A stretch of DNA of 38,418 nucleotides from Paraburkholderia nodosa DSM 21604. GTDB taxonomy: Bacteria; Pseudomonadota; Gammaproteobacteria; Burkholderiales; Burkholderiaceae. The translations under genes and the position numbers were made by a program. The DNA lies in the NCBI RefSeq assembly GCF_000519185.1, contig NZ_JAFA01000059.1:683-39100 (forward strand). The letters run 5' to 3'. Shown here in pieces: positions 16,484 to 24,760 of this stretch. Position 1 is the first letter of the stretch; every line of letters starts with the position of its first letter. A model generated the notes under the pieces. That model did no database searches and was not told the DNA's origin. It saw only the letters and a program-made list of their open reading frames with translations.

Positions 16484-17514
16484 GGCGCGCGCCCCGGCAG
16501 CACCAGGCTCGATGCGTCGTTGGGGTCGAGCGTCGTCACGCGCGCGGCGTGCGCGAGCACCGTCTGCACGCGGTCGCGATACGCGCGCGCGAGCAGCCCC
16601 GGATCGTGGTTCGCGCCGAGCGCCGCTTCGAGCTGCGCGATCGTCGAGGTTTCCGACTGCGCCGTCGCCACGCGCTCCGCCGCGCTGGCTTGCGCGTCCT
16701 GCACGATGCGGTCGGCGCTTTGCTGCGCGTGCTGCCGCGTCTTTTCCGCGAGCGTGCGCGCCTGCGCGACATCGCGTTCGGCGTTCTGCAGCGAAGTCAG
16801 CACCGCGTTGAACGCATCGACAGCCGAGGCCGGAAACGACGCTTGCAGATCCATGCGCGAGACCTCGATGCCGAGCCCCGCATGTGCGGCAGTCAGCGCG
16901 TCGAGCTGACGCTGGACTGCGCGCGCGAGATCGCTGCGCAATTGCTCGCGGCGCGCGGCCATCTGCTGATCGGCGGCCACCATCTCCGGGCGCGCGACGA
17001 GGATCGAATCGAGGTCGCGTTGCGCGGCGGTTTGCGCGACCGCAGCCGAGACGATGCGCTCGAGCGCGGCGTCGAGATGCTCGAGCTGCAACGCATACGC
17101 GTACGGGTCGCTCACCCGGTAGAACAGCGTCGCGCTCACCTGCACGACGCCGTTGTCGCCCGTGAGCACGTAGCCGGAACCCGCGAGCGCGTCGCTGGCA
17201 TCGCTCAATTGCGCGGGCGCCCCCGGATCGCGCGTGAGCGAGACGATGCGCCTCTCGAGCACGCGCTCGCTGCCCGGCACGAGCAGCACCGTTTCGAACG
17301 GCCGCGGCAGCGCAACTAGCAGCCCCGCACCCTGGCTGCGCACGTAGGCGCCAAAGCGCATCACGACGGCGCTGCTGTCGGCGGGAATGCGGCGCACGTT
17401 CGACGTGGCCCACGCGAGCGCGGCCAGCACCGCCAGCGCCGCCACGAACCAGAATGACAGACGCACCGCCTGTGCGCCGGGCCCGAGCGCCGGGAAATTG
17501 TCGCTCGCGCTCAT
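16480..17514 (-). CDS. SPFH/band 7 protein, HflK-HflC-like
   Basis: The 344-residue protein has one membrane segment near the N-terminus (about 20-38) followed by an SPFH domain: RIPADSSAVVMRFGAYVRSQGAGLLVALPRPFETVLLVPGSERVLERR. A charged, Ala/Gln-rich coiled-coil stretch (about 160-295) follows, the usual oligomerisation region. SPFH proteins of the HflKC/prohibitin class form large membrane cages or rings that organise lipids and partner proteins. It overlaps both neighbours by four bases (ATGA), which is strong evidence for coordinated production with the pump and the preceding SPFH protein. It is too divergent to be called the housekeeping hflK or hflC, which normally sit beside hfq and hflX. 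Confidence 0.85.
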   Translation of the reverse strand: MSASDNFPALGPGAQAVRLSFWFVAALAVLAALAWATSNVRRIPADSSAVVMRFGAYVRSQGAGLLVALPRPFETVLLVPGSERVLERRIVSLTRDPGAPAQLSDASDALAGSGYVLTGDNGVVQVSATLFYRVSDPYAYALQLEHLDAALERIVSAAVAQTAAQRDLDSILVARPEMVAADQQMAARREQLRSDLARAVQRQLDALTAAHAGLGIEVSRMDLQASFPASAVDAFNAVLTSLQNAERDVAQARTLAEKTRQHAQQSADRIVQDAQASAAERVATAQSETSTIAQLEAALGANHDPGLLARAYRDRVQTVLAHAARVTTLDPNDASSLVLPGRAP

Positions 17515-18587
17515 GGCGTGCGCCCGCGTGTATGCGAAGTGGTTGCGGGCGCAACGACTGCACCCGACGGCGCCGTGGCCGCACCGAGCCCGGGCGGCCC
17601 CTGCACCAGCGCGCGGAACGGCGCGGCGTCGGTGCGCAGGATCAGGTTCGTGTTGCTGTTGACGACCGTCCCGAGCGTGTCGAGCGAGCGCAGCATCGTG
17701 TAGAGCTGCGGATCGGCGGCGTAGCTCTTGCCGTAGATCGCCGCTGCATCCTTGCGCGATTGCGCCTCGATATCGGCGGCTTTCACGTTGGCGTCTGCGA
17801 TCAGCACGCGCGCGTCGCGATCGGCGTCCGAGCGGATCTGCGCCGCTTCGCGGAGGCCTTCGGCCGTGCGCTGCGCGGCCACGGTCTCGCGCTCGGCGCG
17901 CATGCGATCGACCGTCGCGGCCAGCGTCACGGCGGGCAGCGTGAGACGCTCGAGACCCACCTGCACGACGTGCACGCCATAGGCCGCATACACCTGCGCA
18001 TCGACCTGGCGGCGCAGCGCCTCTTCGAATGCGCCGATGCGGACCTGCGACGGATCGGTGTTCACGAGCGACGCGAGATCGAAGCCGGCCGACGTGGTCT
18101 GCAAGGCCGAGCCGACCAGTGAGCGAATCTGGCGCGCGGCTTCGTCGGGTTCGTTGCGCACCGCGCGCACGAAGCGGCCAATGTCATTCGCGTTGGCGGG
18201 CACGCGCCATGCCACATACGCCTGCACGATGATGCGCAGACCATCGCGCGTGCCGACGTCCTGCAGGCCGCTCGAGGTCGTGTGCAGGCGCAGGTCCACC
18301 GGCACCGCGGCCTCGATGGGCGCGGGCAGGCGCCACGCGAGGCCGGGCCGCAGCAGCACGCGCACGGGGTCGCCAAAGCGCGTGACGACGGTGGCCTCGC
18401 CCTCGCGCACCTGCACGACGCTCGCCACGATGAGCGCGACGATCACGCAGAACAGCGCGAACGCCACGCGCAACGCAAAACGCCGGGGATTCACGGGCGC
18501 CAATCCAGCTGAGCCACCGGAGCCGCCCGCGCCGTGGTCATGATGATGATGAGAATGCGCATCGCCGTGCGTATGCAAAAGGCTCAC
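17511..18587 (-). CDS. SPFH/band 7 protein with His-rich N-terminus, HflC/HflK-like
   Basis: The protein has 358 residues. The cytoplasmic N-terminus has a histidine cluster (HTHGDAHSHHHHDHG, residues 5-19), then one membrane segment (about 38-60) and an SPFH domain (VQVREGEATVVTRFGDPVRVLLRPGLAWRLP onward). A helical region (about 215-290) with ERETVAAQRTAEGLREA resembles the HflC coiled coil. The start is GTG 18587, supported by AAGGTGA upstream; no nearby ATG fits. It lies 36 bases after the polytopic SPFH gene and overlaps the next gene by four bases. The histidines suggest contact with the metal handled by the ATPase; that is inference. Confidence 0.88.
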   Translation of the reverse strand: MSLLHTHGDAHSHHHHDHGAGGSGGSAGLAPVNPRRFALRVAFALFCVIVALIVASVVQVREGEATVVTRFGDPVRVLLRPGLAWRLPAPIEAAVPVDLRLHTTSSGLQDVGTRDGLRIIVQAYVAWRVPANANDIGRFVRAVRNEPDEAARQIRSLVGSALQTTSAGFDLASLVNTDPSQVRIGAFEEALRRQVDAQVYAAYGVHVVQVGLERLTLPAVTLAATVDRMRAERETVAAQRTAEGLREAAQIRSDADRDARVLIADANVKAADIEAQSRKDAAAIYGKSYAADPQLYTMLRSLDTLGTVVNSNTNLILRTDAAPFRALVQGPPGLGAATAPSGAVVAPATTSHTRGRTP

Positions 18588-18623
18588 GTTCGAATCACCT
18601 TGCTCTGTCTATGGGGTAACGGG

Positions 18624-20510
18624 TTACCACGCCTTCTTCATGCCTGCCGCCGTGGCCGGGCTCAACGTGCGCAGGTCGATCGTCGCGCGGCTGCCACTCG
18701 CGAGCCGGTCGTCGATCACGGTCACACTCGCGTTTTTCAGCCCTTTCTGCAGGCTGTGCAAGTAATACTCGAAGCCGAACGCCGGGCCGCCGAGCTGCTG
18801 CGCTATCACATCGGCGTCGAAGCCGATCTGCTGCGCGCGCGCGGCGGCAAGCGTATCCGCCGCGTTCGCGCTGCCCAGCGCGACGGTCTCGATCGCCTGC
18901 TGCTGCGCTTGCCCGAGCGCGGCTGCCGCAAAGCCGTGCGCCTGCACCACACTGGCCTGCGCGCGAATCTGCGCGGCCTGCACCCCGTGATACGCGGCGG
19001 CCGCGCCCGCGGGCGGATGCACACTCTCGATCACCACGGCCACGACCTCGATGCCACTCGCGAGCCGGTCCAACTCGTGCTGCACGGCGCCGCGCAACGC
19101 ACCGGCCATGGCCGTTTGCGGCGTGTCGAGCAGCGACGGCAGCGTACGCGACGCGAGGTAACGCACGACCTCGCGGTTCGCGATCGAGCGCACCGTGTCG
19201 GCCATGTCGACCGCTCGATAGAGCGAGGCGCGCGCCGCCGCGTCCGTAAGGCCGACTCGATAATCGAGCCGCACGTCCGCGCTCACGATCTGGAACGCCT
19301 GCTGGGCGCCGCTCGTGCCCGCGATCACCTGAGTCGTCTCCCAGGGATGCGCCACGTCCCAGAGGCGGTTCAATTGCGCGGGCGTGTCGCCATCCGCGGC
19401 AACGGCGGGCGCGGCGCGGCTGCTGTCGTTCGCGCTGCCCGAGACGATCAGTTGATGGACCGCGCCGTTGTCGATCACGCGCACGCGGCCGAAGGGCCAG
19501 GGCAGGCCCACATGGAGGCCCGGCTGCCACACGGCGACCGGTGCGCCGAAGCGCTCGTACACGGCGCGCTGATCGGGGCCGAGAATCGTCACGCCGCCGA
19601 GTAGCCAGCCCGCCGCCACCATGGCCACCAGCGCGCCTGGCAGGAGGCGAACGAAGCTCTGGAGCGCCCAGTTCTGCCGCAGATCGATGCCATAGCGCAT
19701 ACGCAATTGGGCATTGAATGCGGCGACCGGACGTGCCTGCACGCTCAGCACGCCCGCGATGCTGCTATGCAGGAAGCGGCCCTCGTCGGGCATTGCCAAC
19801 GCGGCGTGCAGCGCACGCAGACCGAGTTCGACAGCAATCGCGCCAGAAAGCAGGGCGACGATACGCACGAGCCACGTAAGCGCATCGCCCGCATAAGCCA
19901 GCGACGCCACCGATGCCGCCATACTCAACGCGGCAGCGAGCACGACGCGCAACAGCCCGGCGAGCGCGGCGGATTCGCGCGACTGCGCGGCGCGCTGCGC
20001 ATGGAAGCGCTCGGCCACGAGCGCGGCAAACGCGATGACGAGCGCAGCGGCTCCCGCGACGAGAAAAGGTGCGGATGCACGTTGCGAAACCGTTGGCGCC
20101 AAGGCGGGAGACGTCCACGCAGAGATGGCGAACGCGAGCGAAACGAGTGCGGCGAACGGCGCGATCCACGCTTGCCACGGAAGCGACTGCAGCAGGCCGC
20201 GCATGTCGGCGGCCTCCGAATTGCGCTGGAACGCGAGGCGCAAAAGGCGCAGCGAAGTCTTCGAGACCGGTTCGCCGGCTGGCGCGCGCGCCGCCAACAG
20301 CCGCGCGCCGAAGACGACGATGAAGAGATTGAGGCACGCGCTCGACATCACGGCGCATAGGCGCGCATCGAACGGCAGAGCAGAAGCGAAGGCGAGCGCG
20401 CCGAACACGCAAGCCAAGCCCAACGCGGACCAGCCAAGCCTCGTCTGGCCCGCACGACCGCCGAGCCAGCCATAGCCTTCGCGGTGGTCGCGCGATACGC
20501 GATGCATCAT
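18624..20510 (-). CDS. Polytopic membrane protein fused to SPFH domain (HflK-like)
   Basis: The protein has 628 residues. The N-terminal half is hydrophobic with about seven predicted membrane segments (near 27-47, 52-74, 113-132, 148-167, 184-206, 210-233 and 286-306). The SPFH domain follows directly: GGVTILGPDQRAVYERFGAPVAVWQPGLHVGLPWPFGRV, a typical HflK-like start, then a coiled-coil region rich in Ala and Gln (about 490-560). Classical HflK has a single membrane segment, so the polytopic half is an extension. Start ATG 20510 has AAGGA six bases upstream; an in-frame TTG lies two codons earlier. It is the first gene of the operon. I do not recognise a separate family for the N-terminal half. 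Confidence 0.88.
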   Translation of the reverse strand: MMHRVSRDHREGYGWLGGRAGQTRLGWSALGLACVFGALAFASALPFDARLCAVMSSACLNLFIVVFGARLLAARAPAGEPVSKTSLRLLRLAFQRNSEAADMRGLLQSLPWQAWIAPFAALVSLAFAISAWTSPALAPTVSQRASAPFLVAGAAALVIAFAALVAERFHAQRAAQSRESAALAGLLRVVLAAALSMAASVASLAYAGDALTWLVRIVALLSGAIAVELGLRALHAALAMPDEGRFLHSSIAGVLSVQARPVAAFNAQLRMRYGIDLRQNWALQSFVRLLPGALVAMVAAGWLLGGVTILGPDQRAVYERFGAPVAVWQPGLHVGLPWPFGRVRVIDNGAVHQLIVSGSANDSSRAAPAVAADGDTPAQLNRLWDVAHPWETTQVIAGTSGAQQAFQIVSADVRLDYRVGLTDAAARASLYRAVDMADTVRSIANREVVRYLASRTLPSLLDTPQTAMAGALRGAVQHELDRLASGIEVVAVVIESVHPPAGAAAAYHGVQAAQIRAQASVVQAHGFAAAALGQAQQQAIETVALGSANAADTLAAARAQQIGFDADVIAQQLGGPAFGFEYYLHSLQKGLKNASVTVIDDRLASGSRATIDLRTLSPATAAGMKKAW

Positions 20511-20519
20511 CAGCAATCC

Positions 20520-20537
20520 TTACATGCAAATTACATG
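20520..20537 (-). promoter_or_regulatory. Tandem CATGTAA repeats upstream of the SPFH/ATPase operon
   Basis: On the minus strand CATGTAA-TTTG-CATGTAA gives two identical 7-bp repeats with centres 11 bp apart, immediately upstream of the ribosome site of the first SPFH gene. Seven-bp direct repeats at an 11-bp period with an AT-rich spacer are the geometry of OmpR/PhoB-class response-regulator boxes. The regulator is not in the window; chance cannot be excluded. Confidence 0.4.
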
Positions 20538-20777
20538 AAACAGGCCCGCGCGTGGCGACCACCGATCGCGCGATGCTGAAATTCGCGCGCCCAATGTAGC
20601 GCGCTCAAAACCGAAACTCAATATAACTGGGCTCGTGCATCCGTGCCCCACTATTTAGCCGATTCGGAGCACAATACCTTCAGTCAATTTAGTCTGCTTT
20701 CCGGACGCGAGCGGCCCCTCACGCTGTCACGCCACGATCACCATTCTCGAGCTGCGCATCAACCCAATAGTCATCAT

Positions 20778-22187
20778 ATGGACGGCTTGCTGATCGGTCC
20801 GGCAACACGCAGGCAGGCGCTCTTCGCCAGCGTATGCGCATTTGCGATCCTCCTCACGCTCGCGCTCGCGGCGCCGCATGCGCGCGACACTTTGCCTGGC
20901 ATCGCCCCGTTTATGCCGATGTGCGCGCTCACGGTGTTCACCACGTCGAGCATCGCGGCATTCCTGCTGGGCGCGCGTTTCGCGGCTACGCGCGTGGCCA
21001 TGCTCGCCGCGCTGGGTGGCGCCTACGCGTTCACGGCCATTACCGTCGCACTGCAGCTATTGATGTTTCCTGGCGTGTTCGCGCGCACGGGGCTGCTCGG
21101 CGCGCTCCCGCATAGCGCGGCATGGATGTGGGTGTTCTGGCACGCGGGCTTTCCCGCGCTCGTCATCGTGGCCGAACTGGTGAGAAAGCGCCTGCCCGCC
21201 CCGCCGTTCGCCCGCGAACGTCTCGACGCGCGCGGCTGGCTGCTGATCGCGGGCCCGGCGGCGGTCGCCGCCCTGCTCGGCGTGCTCGTCACGCACGTCG
21301 ATCTCGCCGCGCCGTTTCGCGACGTTGCGAACGCTGCGCCGGCCGCTGCTTCCTCGCCGGCGTCGGCCATCGCGAACAATCTCGCGGGCTTGGTGATTTG
21401 CGCGCTCAACCTGATCGCCATCGCACTCGTGCTGCTCAAGGGACGGCTGCGCCTCGTGCTCGATTTGTGGATCGTGGTGGCGCTGCTCGCCTCGCTCGTC
21501 GACGCCGCGCTCAATACGCTCAGCATCGAGCGCTTCACGGTGGGCTGGTATGTCGCGCGCGTGTTCAGCATGTTCGCGCCAGGCGTGCTCGTGTGCGTGC
21601 TCGTGTGGGAAGTGACGGCGCTCTATCGCCAGCTCGCGGAAGAACACGCCACGCTGATCCGCGCCTCCGCACGCGATGCGCTCACGCGTGTCTACAACCG
21701 CAGCTATTTCGACGAGCAGTTTCGCCAGGCCTTCGAGCGCGCCGCGCGTAGCGGCCAGCCGCTCTCGCTCGTGATGCTCGATGTCGATCACTTCAAGCAC
21801 TACAACGACGCCTTCGGCCATCTGCACGGCGACGCCTGCCTCGGCGCCGTAGCAGGCGCGCTCGCCGCCACGCTTGCGAGCACGCTCCACGCGCCAGGCG
21901 GCTTCGTCGCGCGCTATGGCGGCGAAGAATTCGCGCTCGTCCTGCCCGATACCGGCGCGGACGAAGCCGCGGCGCTCGCCGAACGCGCACGCGCCGCCGT
22001 CGAGCAGCTCGGCATTCCCTCTCCCGCCGCAGGCGGCCTCGTCACGGTGAGCGCGGGCTGCGCCACGCGCGACGCGATCGTTGCGTCGTCCCCCAATGCG
22101 CTGATCGAAGCCGCCGATGCCGCGTTGTATGCGGCCAAACACGCCGGCCGCAACCGCGTGAGCCACACAGGCGCGAGCATCGCGTAA
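20778..22187 (+). CDS. Membrane-bound diguanylate cyclase (GGDEF)
   Basis: The 469-residue enzyme should make cyclic di-GMP from two GTP. The N-terminal 280 residues form a membrane sensor with about eight hydrophobic segments, MASE-like in general layout. The GGDEF domain (about 290-469) has the metal-binding DVDHFKHYND and the active-site GGEEF (381-385). The RxxD inhibitory site expected just before it is APGG (372-375), so product feedback through that site should be absent. ATG 20778 fits the first membrane segment; the frame is open to a GTG at 20643, but that part looks non-coding. It is divergent from the SPFH operon. No c-di-GMP phosphodiesterase or receptor is nearby. Confidence 0.92.
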   Translation: MDGLLIGPATRRQALFASVCAFAILLTLALAAPHARDTLPGIAPFMPMCALTVFTTSSIAAFLLGARFAATRVAMLAALGGAYAFTAITVALQLLMFPGVFARTGLLGALPHSAAWMWVFWHAGFPALVIVAELVRKRLPAPPFARERLDARGWLLIAGPAAVAALLGVLVTHVDLAAPFRDVANAAPAAASSPASAIANNLAGLVICALNLIAIALVLLKGRLRLVLDLWIVVALLASLVDAALNTLSIERFTVGWYVARVFSMFAPGVLVCVLVWEVTALYRQLAEEHATLIRASARDALTRVYNRSYFDEQFRQAFERAARSGQPLSLVMLDVDHFKHYNDAFGHLHGDACLGAVAGALAATLASTLHAPGGFVARYGGEEFALVLPDTGADEAAALAERARAAVEQLGIPSPAAGGLVTVSAGCATRDAIVASSPNALIEAADAALYAAKHAGRNRVSHTGASIA

Positions 22188-22420
22188 AGCGTGCCGATTC
22201 GTTGCCGCTTGCGTTGGAATAAGCGGCATTGCGAAGCGCGGCATTGCCATAAGCGCAACGCATTTGGGTTTCAACCAGGTGCTTCCATGTCAATGCATCA
22301 ATAAAGTGCGTGCTATGGCCTGTATCGGCATTTGCATACGTCGCGCGCAACCCATGCAAAGACATCGACGCAGGCACATTTTGTTCCCTACACGCTTTCA
22401 AAATGTAATGAGGAATCGGG

Positions 22421-23818
22421 ATGTCCATTGAAAAATCGGCGGAAATTGCCGCCCGCTTCGACCGACTGCCGCCGTCGCGCACAGTCTGGTCGATGGTGAT
22501 TCTGCTGTCGCTCGGCGGCGTATTCGAGTTTTACGACCTCTTCTTCACGGGCTATGTCGCGCCCGGCATGGTGCATTCGGGTCTTTTCACACCGGAATCG
22601 CTCGGCTTCTTTTCCGCGCTCGGGCCGCTCAAGGTGGCCGGCTTCGGCACCTTCGTGTTCTCGACCTTCGCCGGGCTGTGGGTCGGCGCGCTCGCGTTCG
22701 GCCAGGTCGCCGACCGGTTCGGGCGGCGCATGATCTTCACGTGGTCGCTGATCTGGTACATCGTCTGCACGGCGATCATGGCGTTTCAGACGAGCGGCCA
22801 GGCGCTCAATATCTGGCGCTTCATTGCCGGCATCGGCATTGGCATCGAGCTCGTGACCATCGACACGTACATTTCCGAGTTGATCCCGAGCGGCGAGCGC
22901 GGCCGCGCCTATGCGGTCAACCAGTTCATCACGTTCAGCGTGGTGCCCGTGGTCGCGTTTCTCGCCTATATCCTCAAGGACACGCATCCCATCGGCCTCG
23001 ACTACTGGCGCGTGGTGATCCTGATCGGCTCGGTGGGCGCGGTGGTGGTGTGGTTCCTGCGCCGGAGCATTCCCGAAAGCCCGCGCTGGCTCGCGCGTAA
23101 TGACCGCGAGGACGAAGCGGAACGCATCGTCGCCGACATCGAGCGGCGCGTTGCCGCCGAAACGGGCACGGCTTTGCCGCCGCTCGGGCCGATCTCGCTT
23201 GAAAAGGCCGGGCGCGGCTCGCTTGGCGAAATATTGCGTGCGCCGTATTTGCGGCGCACGGTGATTCTGTCGATTTTCAACATGGCGCAGGTGATCGGCT
23301 TTTACGGCTTCGCCGCATGGGTGCCGACGCTGCTGATCGCCCGTGGCGTCCACATCACGCAAAGTCTTGCGTACGCCTTTGTGATTGCCATCGCCAATCC
23401 ATTCGGACCGCTGATTGGCGTGTGGTTCGCCGACAAGCTGGAGCGCAAGACGCAGATCGTCGGCGGCCTCCTCATCATGGCGATCGTGATTACGCTATTC
23501 GCGCAAGCCACGCAGCCGTGGGTCCTGATCGTGCTGGGCGTGCTGTTCACGCTCGCTTCGAACGTGATGTCGTACGCCTATCACGGTTATCAGGCCGAGC
23601 TTTACCCTACGCGTATCCGCGCTCGCGCCGTCGGCTTCGTGTATTCGTGGAGCCGCATTGCCGCCGCGTTCGCGGGGCTCGCCATCGGCATCCTGCTCCA
23701 TCATTACGGTGTGCCTGGCGTAGCGGTGTTCATTGGCGCTTCGATGGTCGTGGGCATCGTGATGATTCTGCTTGGACCGGTGACGCGCGGGCTCTCGCTC
23801 GAAGCGATCAGCCATTGA
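22421..23818 (+). CDS. MFS transporter, metabolite:H+ symporter type
   Basis: The permease has 465 residues and twelve predicted membrane segments. Segment 1 has FEFYDLFFTGYVAPGM, motif A is ALAFGQVADRFGRRMIF, and the central loop begins with RRSIPESPRWLAR, the signature of the sugar-porter/metabolite-symporter superfamily branch. YQAELYPTRIRARAVGF before segment 10-11 is also typical. Substrates of such Burkholderiaceae carriers are sugars, organic acids or aromatics, and nothing here narrows this down. The start is ATG 22421 with TGAGGA upstream. It is convergent with the second TSUP gene, with 12 bases between the stops. Confidence 0.92.
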   Translation: MSIEKSAEIAARFDRLPPSRTVWSMVILLSLGGVFEFYDLFFTGYVAPGMVHSGLFTPESLGFFSALGPLKVAGFGTFVFSTFAGLWVGALAFGQVADRFGRRMIFTWSLIWYIVCTAIMAFQTSGQALNIWRFIAGIGIGIELVTIDTYISELIPSGERGRAYAVNQFITFSVVPVVAFLAYILKDTHPIGLDYWRVVILIGSVGAVVVWFLRRSIPESPRWLARNDREDEAERIVADIERRVAAETGTALPPLGPISLEKAGRGSLGEILRAPYLRRTVILSIFNMAQVIGFYGFAAWVPTLLIARGVHITQSLAYAFVIAIANPFGPLIGVWFADKLERKTQIVGGLLIMAIVITLFAQATQPWVLIVLGVLFTLASNVMSYAYHGYQAELYPTRIRARAVGFVYSWSRIAAAFAGLAIGILLHHYGVPGVAVFIGASMVVGIVMILLGPVTRGLSLEAISH

Positions 23819-23824
23819 GTCAGG

Positions 23825-23859
23825 TGATCGTCAAAACAGGACGTGCGATTTGACGATCA
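23825..23859. terminator. Hairpin at convergent gene ends
   Basis: TGATCGTCAAA and TTTGACGATCA are a perfect 11-bp inverted repeat with a 13-base loop. It straddles the stop of the second TSUP gene, just after the MFS stop. An A/T-rich foot on both arms makes it a plausible bidirectional terminator. Confidence 0.6.
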
Positions 23860-24628
23860 TTTGTACGGCTGCGGCCAGCACGCACACGAGCACGACCACG
23901 CGAAACGCGAGCGGATGCAGGTTGTCGCGCAACGGTCGAATGAGCAGCATGCCCGCGATGGCGGGCACGCTGGCCGCCGCCGAAATCGCGAGATCGACGA
24001 GATTGGCGTGCGCGCCGTGGCTGAACGCCGTGATGAGCGTGATGACCGAAACGACGAGAATGATCGCAATCTGTTTTGTGAAGACGCGGCCCGTGGCGCC
24101 CGACGCGATCAGATACATGGCGAGCAACGGCCCCGGCACGGCGGCGATGCTCTCCATGAGCGCCGCCCCAAAACCGAGCACGAAACCCACTGGCTTCGCG
24201 AGCGCAGGCGCGAGTTTGAAACGCGGCGAGACGAGCAAAAGCAACGCCGCCACGATCAACGCCACGCCCGAGGCCGCCTGGGCGTGATGCGGCTCCAGCG
24301 CGATCAGCACCGACACCCCAATCACATTGCCGATTACGGTGCCAATCAATGGCGCCGCGATATTGCGCACGGTAGGCAGCATTTCGCCCCCCTCCAGCGC
24401 CTGCGGAATATTGCCGAGAATGATCGGCATGGACAGCAGCAGCACCGCTTCCTTGACCGGCAAAAAAAGCGTGACGATGGGCATGGCCACGAGCGGCACG
24501 CCAATGCCGGTCACGCCCTTCACCATACCGCCCAGCACGAGCGCAACCGCAATGCCGAGCAATTGAAGTAGGTCGAGCGACTGCAGATGGGGCGCGAGAA
24601 GGCCCGAGGAAAATGAAAGGCCGGACAT
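23831..24628 (-). CDS. TSUP-family permease (TauE/SafE type)
   Basis: The membrane protein has 265 residues and about eight hydrophobic segments, built as two related halves. The first half carries LGGMVKGVTGIGVPLVAMPIVTLFL and the second VLGFGAALMESIAAVPGPLLAMYLIA, the two conserved TauE/SafE repeats. The family moves small organic anions or sulfur compounds across the inner membrane. ATG 24628 is preferred; a TTG three codons upstream is possible. It is different in sequence from the other TSUP protein at 1862-2650. No associated sulfur-metabolism gene lies nearby. Confidence 0.88.
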   Translation of the reverse strand: MSGLSFSSGLLAPHLQSLDLLQLLGIAVALVLGGMVKGVTGIGVPLVAMPIVTLFLPVKEAVLLLSMPIILGNIPQALEGGEMLPTVRNIAAPLIGTVIGNVIGVSVLIALEPHHAQAASGVALIVAALLLLVSPRFKLAPALAKPVGFVLGFGAALMESIAAVPGPLLAMYLIASGATGRVFTKQIAIILVVSVITLITAFSHGAHANLVDLAISAAASVPAIAGMLLIRPLRDNLHPLAFRVVVLVCVLAAAVQMIVKSHVLF

Positions 24629-24681
24629 CGGTGACAATCAGGGCAATAGGCGCGCGTCGTTTCGCGCCGCTCATGTGAAAA

Positions 24682-24713
24682 TGGCCGCGGGCGTCGAAAC
24701 GCCGGCGCGGCCA
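24682..24713 (-). terminator. Terminator after the H-NS gene
   Basis: TGGCCGCG plus GGCGT pair with ACGCC and CGCGGCCA around a CGAA loop, with a GG bulge. On the minus strand the stem is followed by TTTTC. It lies 48 bases downstream of the H-NS stop. Confidence 0.6.
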
Positions 24714-24760
24714 CCGGTTCGCAAGCGAATATCGCTTATGCGCTTTTCTCAGCGGCTTTA

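Noticed and set aside
16484..17584. N-terminal extension of the P-type ATPase frame by about 366 residues
   Set aside because: The extension overlaps the SPFH gene entirely and has Arg/Ala-rich mirror composition. ATG 16483 overlapping the upstream stop is the better start.
16480..20510. Housekeeping hflK-hflC locus
   Set aside because: There is no hfq or hflX nearby, there are three SPFH genes, and one has a polytopic extension; this is a separate paralogous system.
22260..22420. Minus-strand peptide resembling an integrase C-terminal motif (SLHGLRATYAN)
   Set aside because: Only a short coincidental match; no catalytic Tyr context or further recombinase motifs, and the frame runs into the antisense of the MFS gene.
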